Below, in pieces: positions 1-7,922 of a stretch of 64,000 nt of DNA. Below the pieces are notes generated by a model. That model was not told where the DNA came from, did not search any database, and saw only the letters and a list, made by a program, of their open reading frames with translations. Position 1 is the first letter of the stretch. Every line of letters starts with the position of its first letter. A program made the position numbers and the translations under genes. This DNA comes from Anaerolineae bacterium. GTDB lineage: Bacteria > Chloroflexota > Anaerolineae > Anaerolineales > UBA4823. The stretch is from the NCBI GenBank assembly GCA_003327455.1, contig QOQU01000006.1, positions 62,001 to 126,000 on the forward strand, written 5' to 3'.

Positions 1-864
1 CTATGTCCCCGAAGCAGGGATATAGCTCAACCCTACCGTTCCAGGGCCTGAATGAACAGCTAACGCTGGGGAAAGGGAGGTTGTCAGCGTTTCGACACAA
101 TTAAATTGGGAACAAACCTTTTCTCTCAGATGCTCCAGTTGGTCTGCAGCGGCGACGTGCATAAAGGCGACTTTTATATTGCGGATGCCGCTTAATCGTT
201 CTTTCATCAGTTCGGCGATGCGCGCATAAGCCTTTGGACGCGTCCGCTCGGTAGCCAAAGCCACAATAACGCCATCCTGCATCCCGATGATGGGTTTGAT
301 ATTGAGCAGAGAGCCAATTAAGTGCTGGGCGCGCCCAATCCGCCCTCCCATATAGAGATAGCGCAAGGTGTCGGCGGTCATCATCATCATGGACTGCCTC
401 GCCACCTGGCGGGCTTTCTCAACCACTTCGCCAATCCCCAAACCCTGTTTGGCAGCCCGCGCCGCTTCAATCACTGCCCATCCCTGCGCCATTGCCACTG
501 CTAACGTATCCACCACATCCACGCGTAGCTTCGGCATTTTCTCTTTGAGCATCTCAACCGCAGCCAGACAGGATTGATATGCTCCGCTTCCCTTTGAAGT
601 CATCGTCAGGGCAACAATATTTAAGCTCCGTTCAGCCAAGCGTAAAATGGCATTGACATAGTCACCCGGACTGGGGTTTGAGGTGGTCGGCAAGGTCTGA
701 GCTGTCAAGAGATACTGGGCGAATTCATCGGGTTTTACATCTACCATGTCGCGAAGAGTTTCCATGCCTCGCATGACATAGTAGGGAACTAATTCAATTC
801 CTAATTCTTCTATCAGGGGAGCAGGGATGCTGGCGGTTGTATCCGTGAGAATGCCTACGCTCAT
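1..864 (-). CDS. DegV family protein (fatty-acid-binding, FakB-like)
   Basis: The protein has about 287 residues and begins MSVGILTDTTAS. It carries the usual DegV landmarks: TDTTASIP near the N-terminus, TSNPSPGDY around residue 60, TSKGSGAYQS around 90, and GGRIGRAQHLIGSLLNIKP in the C-terminal half. Members of the family bind a fatty acid and present it to a FakA-type kinase; no kinase gene is visible here, so the partner is unknown. I chose the ATG at 864 because an AAGGAG sequence lies just upstream, and an in-frame upstream start at 906 has no comparable site. The stop codon occupies bases 1-3, so the gene is complete. The family call is secure; the ligand is inferred. Confidence 0.9.
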   Translation of the reverse strand: MSVGILTDTTASIPAPLIEELGIELVPYYVMRGMETLRDMVDVKPDEFAQYLLTAQTLPTTSNPSPGDYVNAILRLAERSLNIVALTMTSKGSGAYQSCLAAVEMLKEKMPKLRVDVVDTLAVAMAQGWAVIEAARAAKQGLGIGEVVEKARQVARQSMMMMTADTLRYLYMGGRIGRAQHLIGSLLNIKPIIGMQDGVIVALATERTRPKAYARIAELMKERLSGIRNIKVAFMHVAAADQLEHLREKVCSQFNCVETLTTSLSPALAVHSGPGTVGLSYIPASGT

Positions 865-1023
865 TTTTTTAAAACTCCTTAATCTATATACTGAATGATA
901 AAGCATGATGAATTTCCGTGCAAGTGCTTTTCAGGAAAATTCTAAAAATACCCCCCAAACAGAAAAACACAAGAGGGAATGATTTACCCGGCAAGCCATC
1001 AACCCAAAACCCGAAAATTAAAA

Positions 1024-1045
1024 AGGCTGTCCAAGAGGACAGCCT
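1024..1045 (-). terminator. Rho-independent terminator after the STAS-like gene
   Basis: A perfect 9-bp stem (AGGCTGTCC paired with GGACAGCCT) closes a 4-base loop. Read leftward it is followed by a T-rich run. It lies 34 bases beyond the stop of the gene at 1079-1450. Confidence 0.8.
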
Positions 1046-1078
1046 CATAAAGATGATCTTATCGGGCATTCAGGTGAT

Positions 1079-1450
1079 CTATCCTACCAGCTGATCGACC
1101 AACCGTTCGGCTTCCTGGATTGTGCGCACTTCGGTTGCGGTATAGCCTACAGCGCGCGAGGTTCGCTGAAATTGATTGGCAGTAATGATGGTTTTATCTG
1201 AGATGACGCGTATTTCAGCACCCATTCCCCCATTAATAAGGGCTTGCATCGTCTTCTGCAATTCCAGACGACCCTCTTCTGGCAGCGGCTCCAGCTCGTG
1301 AATATCCGAAATCAAGATAAAACCCGCCTGTAATTTGCGAGCATTTTTCAACAAAGCATCGCACATGGTGCGGCATTCATTCCCATCCATTTTCCCTTTG
1401 GCAAGGAAAAGCAACTTATTTTCGAAAAAATTGGTGCGTACGTCGAACAT
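1079..1450 (-). CDS. Small STAS-like hypothetical protein
   Basis: This 123-residue protein begins MFDVRTNFFENKLLFLAKG. The alternating strand/helix pattern, the early NKLLFLAKGKMDGNE segment and a central FILISDIHEL strand suggest a SpoIIAA/STAS-type alpha/beta fold, as in small single-domain proteins annotated STAS or DUF-type in other bacteria. I cannot assign a partner kinase or a phosphorylated serine with confidence. A GAGGTCAGG sequence precedes the ATG, a promoter lies at 1487-1515 and a terminator follows, so it is probably transcribed alone. Confidence 0.6.
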   Translation of the reverse strand: MFDVRTNFFENKLLFLAKGKMDGNECRTMCDALLKNARKLQAGFILISDIHELEPLPEEGRLELQKTMQALINGGMGAEIRVISDKTIITANQFQRTSRAVGYTATEVRTIQEAERLVDQLVG

Positions 1451-1486
1451 CCTGACCTCAGCTTTCTTAACCAGAGTCCTATGCTC

Positions 1487-1515
1487 ATTATAGCGACTTA
1501 ACCTATAATCTCCAA
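1487..1515 (-). promoter_or_regulatory. Sigma-70-type promoter for the STAS-like gene
   Basis: On the minus strand TTGGAG is followed after 17 bases by TATAAT, ending about 36 bases before the start codon at 1450. The -10 is consensus and the spacing is ideal. Confidence 0.6.
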
Positions 1516-1860
1516 GGAATTACCGGCTATTCTTACAAAATTATTAGGTTCCCATGAAACGGATATTTGGTTCTCTCCATAAATGGGCTTAAATCCCCGG
1601 CTGTGGCGAAAAAAAGCGCATTAACTCACGGCAACAGGTATTCCTTTCTTCCAGGATGGAGCAAAGCGTTGTTATGCCCCAGGAAGTGAGGAATCTTAAT
1701 CCCCCTGATCAGAAAGATTTCTCAATATGATTGGGATTTCAAAGAATCAAATCAGCTTGCCCGCTACTCAGGGCAGCCACCCAGGTTCTGGATTCCGTTG
1801 TTGAATAATAGCCCCCAAGCCGTCACCTGGCTACAAGTTGCTGAAGGTTATAAGCTTAAC
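1516..1860. other. Gene-free interval
   Basis: I see no coding frame, RNA gene or convincing repeat here. The stretch lies between the promoter of the STAS-like gene and the 3' end of the DUF4332 gene. Confidence 0.5.
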
Positions 1861-2265
1861 TCAGTACTGTAAAACGCGGGGCAATTTTTTCGCCTGCTCG
1901 ATCCAATCGGCTACCTGAGCTTGCACCGGCATTTTGCGCACCAGTTTTTTGGCATTGTTGACTTCCACCATTTTCTGGTAGAGATGCTCCGGGTTGCGCT
2001 GTGCCAATTCCACAACCGTATCCACGCCAGCTTCCTCGAGCAGGTCGGAATACTCAGAACCAACGCCTTTGATGCGATACAGGTCAAGGTGATTTGCCCA
2101 CTCTAAAATCAACTTCTCATCGATGCCGCTCTTCTCAGCCAGTTCCTGCCGGCCTTTGGGAGTCGCAGCAAGTTTCAAGAAAGCATCCGTTGAACGCACG
2201 CCAGCCTGGCGCAGTTTCTCGGCATACGCCGCGCCAATTCCCTCAACATCCTCCAGTTTTGCCAT
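1861..2265 (-). CDS. DUF4332 helix-hairpin-helix protein
   Basis: This 134-residue protein begins MAKLEDVEGIGAAYAEKLRQ. It holds two helix-hairpin-helix-like segments, VEGIGAAYAEKLRQAGV near residue 7 and IKGVGSEYSDLLEEAGV near residue 65. This is the arrangement of DUF4332 proteins. HhH motifs usually contact the nucleic-acid backbone without sequence preference, but no catalytic domain is attached, so a structural or adaptor role is the most one can infer. An AGGAGTGAG ribosome-binding site sits directly before the ATG. No neighbour clearly shares its operon. Confidence 0.8.
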   Translation of the reverse strand: MAKLEDVEGIGAAYAEKLRQAGVRSTDAFLKLAATPKGRQELAEKSGIDEKLILEWANHLDLYRIKGVGSEYSDLLEEAGVDTVVELAQRNPEHLYQKMVEVNNAKKLVRKMPVQAQVADWIEQAKKLPRVLQY

Positions 2266-2367
2266 CGTCTCACTCCTGCAAAAAAGATTGATACACCCTG
2301 GTTGGAAATTATTTCCAACGATAGGTTAAGAAAATTATACTCGAAAGTCGGAAATCTTTTTCTGTCT

Positions 2368-3228
2368 CTAGGTCAACTTCTTTAGATTGATTTCTTTTGA
2401 CCGTTCTGGAAGGTAGAGCCTGCCAGTGGTTAAGTAACTCTGCAATTCTTCGACAAATTCCGTGAGTCTTAACCTGCCCAGGCGCAAGGTCAATTTTTCA
2501 GGTGGGCGGAAGAAGGGTTTTAGCGGTGCGGAGAGTGGTAGAAAGAAATCATCCCAGTGGATCGGAATTATCCAGCTTGGTTTTACCCTCTGGACAAGCT
2601 GTCCGAAGGCCGAAAAAGGAATTTCACTATCCACGATCAAAATCTGGGCCGGCACTGCGTCATTCGCTTCAACACTATGCCAGACTAAGATCGATGGTTC
2701 AGTATTCGAGATGAAAAAACTAAAGCAGCGGTCCATCTGATAATCCCACACCCGTCTCGGAGGCGAAATCACGGAAGGCAATTGGGTTGGCGCAAAGAAC
2801 GGCACAGGCAGATGCTTCCCTTCAATGACCTCAATTTGAAACACGCCGATTTCAAGTCGATCGCCGCTATGGATGAGATGACAACTTTCTTGGGGAATTC
2901 CTGACGCCTGCAACAATTTGACGACATTCTCAGAGCCATAGGCAGAAGCATTTGTCTGACGGATGATTTCGGGTGTATCCAGAAGATGATCATAATGGGC
3001 ATGGGTAATTAAGATGGCAAACGCCTCCGCAATCTCGCTGCGCAACAGTTCGGCATCTGCCTTTATCGGCTGCAATAGCACCTGCATAAGGGAAGGTCGG
3101 CTCAGAAAGGGATCGATCAGCAATACCTGCTCTCTCCAACGCAATTGAATGCCTCCGACCCCTAACCAGCGAAAGAACAGGTCATCCCTCTGATCCGGGA
3201 GTAAATTTTCTCCAACCATGCCCATCAT
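2368..3228 (-). CDS. MBL-fold metal-dependent hydrolase (UlaG-like)
   Basis: This 286-residue protein of the metallo-beta-lactamase superfamily has the metal-binding motif HAHYDH near residue 96. Before it comes a strand LLIDPFLSRPS, as in the UlaG/YtnP-type branch, and a later Asp follows in ILIVDSEIPF. A C-terminal HWDDF resembles the last metal-ligand region. The substrate cannot be deduced. There is no ribosome-binding site: a promoter (TTGCAG, 16 bases, TATAGT at 3235-3262) ends only six bases before the ATG, which points to a leaderless transcript. Confidence 0.82.
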   Translation of the reverse strand: MMGMVGENLLPDQRDDLFFRWLGVGGIQLRWREQVLLIDPFLSRPSLMQVLLQPIKADAELLRSEIAEAFAILITHAHYDHLLDTPEIIRQTNASAYGSENVVKLLQASGIPQESCHLIHSGDRLEIGVFQIEVIEGKHLPVPFFAPTQLPSVISPPRRVWDYQMDRCFSFFISNTEPSILVWHSVEANDAVPAQILIVDSEIPFSAFGQLVQRVKPSWIIPIHWDDFFLPLSAPLKPFFRPPEKLTLRLGRLRLTEFVEELQSYLTTGRLYLPERSKEINLKKLT

Positions 3229-3234
3229 TCTATC

Positions 3235-3262
3235 ACTATACCATTTCTAAGAAATACTGCAA
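3235..3262 (-). promoter_or_regulatory. Promoter placing transcription start at the MBL start codon
   Basis: TTGCAG, a 16-base spacer and TATAGT read on the minus strand. The -10 element ends six bases before the ATG at 3228, so the predicted transcript begins at or next to the start codon. Confidence 0.5.
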
Positions 3263-3398
3263 GAAATATTGCCATCTCGGTTACCTTATCTCAACATGAT
3301 AAAAAATTGAACCTCCCACTGCTTATACCCCTGGCTACCACGATGCAGAAAATCCCGAAACCTATTCTCTCCAAAACCGTGGTATAAATACATCAGCT

Positions 3399-4406
3399 AT
3401 GACCAGGCCATTGATCATTGAAAATTTGACCAAAGTATACACCGTGCGGCAACGCAAAGGGTTGTTTCGGTCGCAAAAGATGGAAGTGCGGGCATTAAAC
3501 GACGTCTCCTTCGAAGTCGAAGAAGGAGAAATTTTCGGTTTGCTAGGTCCGAATGGAGCGGGCAAAACGACCCTCATCAAAATCATAACCACCCTTCTGC
3601 TGCCTACTGCGGGACGGGTAATTGTCAACGGCTTTGAACTGGAAAGGCAAGAGAATCAAGTCCGCGCCAGCGTGGGATGCATGTTGATGGGTGAGCGCGG
3701 CTTATATTGGAAACTGACCGGACGCGAGAACCTGGAATATTTTGCAGCCCTTTATCATTTTCCTCCGAAAAAACGCAAAGAGCGGGCAGCAGAAATCTTA
3801 CGCCTTATCCAATTAGAAGAAATTGCCGATCGAACGGTTGAAACGTATTCTTCGGGACAGAAAATGAAGCTTGCATTTGGCAAAGCCCTAATCCAGGATG
3901 CCCCCCTGCTGGTATTGGATGAACCCACCAACACCCTGGATGTTCCTTCGGCAAGTGAATTGCGCGCCATCGTCCGCAAGCTAAATCAGCAGGGCAAAAC
4001 GGTCATTTATACTACCCACATCATGGCAGAAGCAGAAGCCCTGTGTAACCGCCTGGCGATCATCGACCGCGGGGAGTTGCTGGCGCTCGGCAGCCCTGCT
4101 GAACTCAAAGCATCCTTGAATTCCAAGCGTGTCATCCACATCGAAGGCGTTATTTCTGCTCAGGCGGTGGAACAGGTGCGCCGTTTGCCGCAGGTCAGCC
4201 GTGCCACTCGCTCGGCACGCAACGGCGCAACTCTGTTAACGGTAGTCGGTGACCAGGGTTGTGAAATCTTACCCGATCTGATACGCGTCCTTATTGAACA
4301 GGGAGCACGAATACAAAAAGTCATCCCTGAAGAGCCCACCCTGGAAGATGTATTTATTGCCAAGACCGGACGCACTCTGGCTGAAGACACCCGTGTCGGC
4401 ACATGA
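3399..4406 (+). CDS. ABC-2 exporter ATP-binding protein
   Basis: This 335-residue ATPase has Walker A GPNGAGKTT near residue 50, a signature region written YSSGQKMK rather than LSGGQ, Walker B PLLVLDEPTN and a switch histidine in TTH. About 110 residues follow the nucleotide-binding domain, as is common in DrrA/NatA-type subunits. It overlaps the first permease gene by 4 bases, and the three genes form one exporter operon. The substrate is unknown; the family exports drugs, lipids, polysaccharides or sodium. No ribosome-binding site is visible before the ATG, although a TATAAA lies 10 bases upstream. Confidence 0.93.
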   Translation: MTRPLIIENLTKVYTVRQRKGLFRSQKMEVRALNDVSFEVEEGEIFGLLGPNGAGKTTLIKIITTLLLPTAGRVIVNGFELERQENQVRASVGCMLMGERGLYWKLTGRENLEYFAALYHFPPKKRKERAAEILRLIQLEEIADRTVETYSSGQKMKLAFGKALIQDAPLLVLDEPTNTLDVPSASELRAIVRKLNQQGKTVIYTTHIMAEAEALCNRLAIIDRGELLALGSPAELKASLNSKRVIHIEGVISAQAVEQVRRLPQVSRATRSARNGATLLTVVGDQGCEILPDLIRVLIEQGARIQKVIPEEPTLEDVFIAKTGRTLAEDTRVGT

Positions 4407-5245
4407 ACCAACCCGGCTGGCAATCCATCTTGTCGATTGTTTTAGCAAGCGCCCGGATGCGCTTTCTGACCATCACCCGCTATCCCGGTCAGGTGATCCT
4501 GGATACGTTTATCCCCATCGTCTTCGCTGCCATGCCAATTTTGCTTGGCCGTGCCAGCGGGGCAGAAAATGCCGCAATTGCCTTTCAGCGAAACACAGGA
4601 ACTGCAAACTATGTGGCTTATCTTTTAATCGGCTCCAGCGTTTTCACCATTGTCTCCTTCGCCTTCTGGCACATTGCGTATTGGCTGCGCTGGGAACAGG
4701 AATCTGGCACCCTGGAAGCCTTATATTTAGCTCCCGTACATCGAATTTGGATTGCGGCTGGCACCGCTCTCTATAGTTGTGGACGGGCGCTCTTTGCCGC
4801 CCTGACCGCTTATTTTCTGGGGGCATTGATTTTACGTTTTAATCCACTCCAGGGGGAACTGGGATTGGCTTTGCTCTTTATCCTGGTGGGTTTTATTCCT
4901 CTTTATGGCCTGACCCTGTTATACGGGGCGGTTATTCTAAAAGTAAAAGAAGCCAATGCTTTGGTCAACCTGATGCAATGGGCAGTCAGTTTCCTCATGG
5001 GAGTTTTCTTTCCCATTACGGTCTTTCCTCCCTTGCTCAAAGCAGTCGCTCTCCTCTTTCCGCCCACCTGGATGACCAATGGGGTTCGTTCTGCTTTGCT
5101 GGGTATCGGATTTTTCCTGGGCAAATGGTATCTTGACCTTGCCGTTTTATGGAGTTTTATGCTCATCACGCCTCTGCTTGGCTATTGGGTCTTTCGTCAG
5201 GTCGAAAATAACGTCAGGAGAAATGAAGGTGTGGGACAGTTCTAA
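4403..5245 (+). CDS. ABC-2 type permease, first subunit
   Basis: This 280-residue integral membrane protein has about six hydrophobic segments, for example VILDTFIPIVFAAMPILLG, TALYSCGRALFAALTAYFLG and LALLFILVGFIPLYGLTLL. The sequence WLRWEQESGTLEALYLAPV around residue 95 is a cytoplasmic segment typical of ABC-2 permeases. Its start overlaps the stop of the ATPase gene (ATGA), indicating translational coupling. The next permease gene starts before this one ends. The two permeases probably form a heterodimer with two ATPase subunits. Confidence 0.9.
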   Translation: MNQPGWQSILSIVLASARMRFLTITRYPGQVILDTFIPIVFAAMPILLGRASGAENAAIAFQRNTGTANYVAYLLIGSSVFTIVSFAFWHIAYWLRWEQESGTLEALYLAPVHRIWIAAGTALYSCGRALFAALTAYFLGALILRFNPLQGELGLALLFILVGFIPLYGLTLLYGAVILKVKEANALVNLMQWAVSFLMGVFFPITVFPPLLKAVALLFPPTWMTNGVRSALLGIGFFLGKWYLDLAVLWSFMLITPLLGYWVFRQVENNVRRNEGVGQF

Positions 5246-6107
5246 TAAAATTGCCCGGATGATTAACCGGTTTCAGATTCACTGGTATACCTTTTGGGCA
5301 ATGGCGCGTAAGGAACTGATCATCCTGAGCCGCTACCCGGTAGAATTTGTGGCTTCTTTTGGACAAGTCTTCCTGATTGTTGCCATTTTCACCTTAGGTG
5401 GATTAATGTTTTCAGATTTTCAGGATTCCGCTCCTGTTTCAACCGCAAACAGGTACAGCAGCACCTCGGGTGTGGTTGTCTATGGCTTTGTGCTCTTCAT
5501 GTTTTTAAGCGACACCCTTTGGACAATCGGTTACAACATCCGTCACGAGCAAGTTCAAGGTACCCTGGAACAACTCTATCTATCGCCGGCGAACAAGTTC
5601 CTCAACCTGATCGCCCGTGTGACCAATATCTTAATATGGACGAGTCTGTTGAGCATCGCCGCTGCAATTCTAATGAGTTCGATGATTGGTGACTTACCAT
5701 TCAAGAATCCTCTCCTGGGATTCTATCTCCTGGTGATGTCTCTCAGCGGTACCTTTGGCATCGGCTTTGCTTTTGCAGCTTTGACCATTCGTATCAAGGA
5801 AGCCGCCCAAACCGCAGCAAATTTCTTACAGTTTATTTTCCTCATCCTGTGTGCTAATTTCTTCCCTTTTTCCGCTTTGCCGCCCTTTCTTCGCTTTTTT
5901 TCCCGCTTGCTACCCAATGCCTACTGTGTCGATGCTTTTCGTTCGGCGCTGATGGGCTTTCCGCCGGGTTATCCGGAACTCGCCCCCTTCGAGATCGAAT
6001 TCCTGATTGTCAGTACTTTTGGGATTGTGATGCCAATGATCGGCTATCGCTTATATCGCGCCGCAGAACGCTATGCTCGCCAAACGGGAACACTTTCGGC
6101 ATATTAA
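5223..6107 (+). CDS. ABC-2 type permease, second subunit
   Basis: A protein of about 294 residues with six hydrophobic segments. It carries HEQVQGTLEQLYLSP, the same cytoplasmic motif as in the preceding permease (QESGTLEALYLAP), so the two are paralogues. The start overlaps the previous gene by 23 bases. An AGGAG ends two bases before the ATG at 5223 but eight bases before an in-frame GTG at 5229, so GTG may be the true start; the proteins differ by two residues. The gene ends the exporter operon; no clear terminator follows. Confidence 0.88.
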   Translation: MKVWDSSNKIARMINRFQIHWYTFWAMARKELIILSRYPVEFVASFGQVFLIVAIFTLGGLMFSDFQDSAPVSTANRYSSTSGVVVYGFVLFMFLSDTLWTIGYNIRHEQVQGTLEQLYLSPANKFLNLIARVTNILIWTSLLSIAAAILMSSMIGDLPFKNPLLGFYLLVMSLSGTFGIGFAFAALTIRIKEAAQTAANFLQFIFLILCANFFPFSALPPFLRFFSRLLPNAYCVDAFRSALMGFPPGYPELAPFEIEFLIVSTFGIVMPMIGYRLYRAAERYARQTGTLSAY

Positions 6108-6261
6108 GGGCTGCTTTATGGGTAAGGCAAACCTTTCCTTCAGAGCCAGTCCACCCAAGCTCTGCTTCTTTTGCAAAGAAAAACAGGCTCAACCGGGCAA
6201 CAGATAGATACGGACGTCTGCTCATTGACTCCACTGCGCTCTCGCCTATCCAACACCTCCT

Positions 6262-6924
6262 ATGCATCTCACCATCTCTAATCCGCACGACTGGGATGTT
6301 ACCATCGAAGAAGCTGAGCGAATTCAGAACGAATATCGCCATCAAGTCACTTTGTCTCCTCTCCCCACCGCAAAGCAAACCTCGCTTACAGCGGTTGTAG
6401 CTGCAGATCGAGAAAACAGGATTCTCGCTGTTGCCGTAACCGTTGACCTGTTGAAACATGTTTTGGAAGTAGCGGTTGGCTCAGCAAACACGACTTTTCC
6501 CTATCGCAGTGGTTATTTAGCCTTTCACCTGGCGCCGGCAATGTATCAGGCACTTGCGCGACTGAATTGGGTTGGAAACGTAATATTAGTGAGTGGACAT
6601 GGCTTATCCCACCCACGCCGTTTCGGTCTGGCCAGTCATCTGGGCGTGCTGCTGGATCTGCCCACGATCGGCTGTGCGCGATCGCTTCTGGCAGGCAACG
6701 AACTCAAACCCAGCGAAGCCCCCTTAATCGACTGGGTTACCGATGCGGAAGGGATTGTGGGAATCGCCGTTTACACTCACAGGGCGAAAAAGCCTTGCAT
6801 CCTCTCTATCGGTCATCGCTGCGATATAGAAAGTTTGTTTGCTTTCACTCGCCTTTGGATGAAAGATCACTGCCAACCCGCACCGATGAGACTGGCACGC
6901 AGTTTTTTGCGCCAACAAGTTTAA
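6262..6924 (+). CDS. Endonuclease V homologue with substituted active site
   Basis: This 220-residue protein is clearly endonuclease V by its core SHPRRFGLASHLGVLLDLPT and the late GHR motif. Endonuclease V cuts DNA or RNA near inosine, using an Asp after strand 1, a Glu in the FRE motif, an Asp in VDGHG and a His near the C-terminus. Here the first Asp (VAADRE) and the GHR His are present. FRE reads FHL and VDGHG reads VSGHG, so two acidic metal ligands are gone. The wedge motif PYIP also reads PYRS. It may be inactive or may bind without cutting. The gene stands between the exporter operon and a holin-like gene. Confidence 0.88.
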   Translation: MHLTISNPHDWDVTIEEAERIQNEYRHQVTLSPLPTAKQTSLTAVVAADRENRILAVAVTVDLLKHVLEVAVGSANTTFPYRSGYLAFHLAPAMYQALARLNWVGNVILVSGHGLSHPRRFGLASHLGVLLDLPTIGCARSLLAGNELKPSEAPLIDWVTDAEGIVGIAVYTHRAKKPCILSIGHRCDIESLFAFTRLWMKDHCQPAPMRLARSFLRQQV

Positions 6925-6938
6925 TAAGGAGTAAATCA

Positions 6939-7328
6939 ATGTCTCGTTTTTTATTGCGTCTGTTGATCAATGCGGTTGCTTTATATGTAGCCATTCGAAT
7001 TGTGCCTGGCATCCATCCCCAAACCACGGGGTGGCTGGCAATTCTAATCCTGGCTTTGATTTTTGGAGTCGTCAACGCCTTTTTTGGCCCCCTCCTGAAG
7101 CTCTTAACCTGCCCCTTGATCCTGCTTACCTTAGGGTTATTTACCTTGCTGATTAATACCTTCTTATTCTGGCTTTCGGGGCGCATTGGAGATATTTTTG
7201 GCGTGGGCTTCACAGTCGACAACTTCTGGTCTGCATTTCTCGGCTCCCTGGTCGTTTCGATTGTGTCCGTTGCACTCAGTTTATTCCTGCGAGATGATCG
7301 CAGGTCTGGCTCGCACAAGAAGCGCTAG
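6939..7328 (+). CDS. Phage holin family 4 / DUF360-type membrane protein
   Basis: This 129-residue membrane protein begins MSRFLLRLLINAVALYVAIRIVPG. It has four hydrophobic segments and the pattern ALIFGVVNAFFGPLLKLLTCP followed by FTLLINTFLFWL. That is diagnostic for the small YvlD/Phage_holin_4_2 family, which is widespread in bacterial chromosomes and not usually phage-borne. The ATG at 6939 has AAGGAG seven bases upstream, which rules out the longer upstream frame. The gene follows the endonuclease V homologue by 14 bases and is probably co-transcribed with it. Confidence 0.87.
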   Translation: MSRFLLRLLINAVALYVAIRIVPGIHPQTTGWLAILILALIFGVVNAFFGPLLKLLTCPLILLTLGLFTLLINTFLFWLSGRIGDIFGVGFTVDNFWSAFLGSLVVSIVSVALSLFLRDDRRSGSHKKR

Positions 7329-7462
7329 CCCTGTGAACCCATGAAGGATTAAGGATTGATGAATTTTTACTTTTTCGATTGACTTTCCGTTCATTCCCGT
7401 ATATACTGGAGGGGAATGGAGCGATTGCCCAGAAATTTATTGGAGATCGTTTGGTGAGGCAG

Positions 7463-7490
7463 AAAAGCACGCGTACCCACGCGTGCTTTT
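7463..7490 (+). terminator. Bidirectional-type terminator
   Basis: A perfect 11-bp stem (AAAAGCACGCG with CGCGTGCTTTT) closes a six-base loop and ends in T runs. It separates the holin-like gene from the SWIM-domain gene, which begins 32 bases later. Confidence 0.75.
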
Positions 7491-7522
7491 GCGCATTTTT
7501 ACCAGAGGAAAGGAGCCAAATT

Positions 7523-7768
7523 ATGGATTATGGGATGATCGGGAAGATCGAAAAGGCAAAGCGGTATGCCGAGCAACGCGACCGCATTCGTTTCGAAGCC
7601 CTGACCGTCACATTCGAAGGTGAAAACAATCCCCATACCGTTCATCTTGAAAATGGTGTCTGGCGTTGTGATTGCGACTTTTTCCAATCGCGTGGGCGCT
7701 GTTCTCATACAATGGCACTGGAGATGATCCTGGACGGCATGTTGCCACAATCGGTTTTTGAAAGCTAG
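7523..7768 (+). CDS. Small SWIM zinc-finger protein
   Basis: This 81-residue protein begins MDYGMIGKIEKAKRYAEQRD. A SWIM-type zinc finger (CDCDFF then CSH, CxC-x(n)-CxH) lies around residues 51-66. SWIM domains bind zinc and are thought to mediate nucleic-acid or protein contacts; the same domain occurs at the N-terminus of the SNF2 helicase at 10.7 kb. The ATG at 7523 follows AAAGGAG closely, so the longer frame from 7379 is not used. The gene is isolated between two terminators and is probably monocistronic. Confidence 0.85.
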   Translation: MDYGMIGKIEKAKRYAEQRDRIRFEALTVTFEGENNPHTVHLENGVWRCDCDFFQSRGRCSHTMALEMILDGMLPQSVFES

Positions 7769-7781
7769 CCAAAATCGCTAC

Positions 7782-7812
7782 CGCCTCCCCGCAATGGGGA
7801 GGCGATTTTTTT
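7782..7812 (+). terminator. Rho-independent terminator after the SWIM gene
   Basis: A perfect 9-bp stem (CGCCTCCCC with GGGGAGGCG) closes a five-base loop, followed by a run of seven T. It starts 14 bases after the stop codon. Confidence 0.9.
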
Positions 7813-7922
7813 ATTAAACCCATTTTCAAAAATGGTGCACCGAAACCGAAAAGCTCTTTTATAATAGCGCTCATCTATCTGCAATTATCCAGTTAATCAA
7901 ACCCATTAAGGAGAACTACCCT

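Noticed and set aside
884-1069. A 61-codon frame upstream of the DegV gene
   Set aside because: It covers the terminator hairpin at 1024-1045 and has no ribosome-binding site or recognisable product.
6939-7328. Holin-family protein as evidence of a prophage
   Set aside because: The YvlD/holin-4 family is common on bacterial chromosomes, and no other phage gene adjoins.
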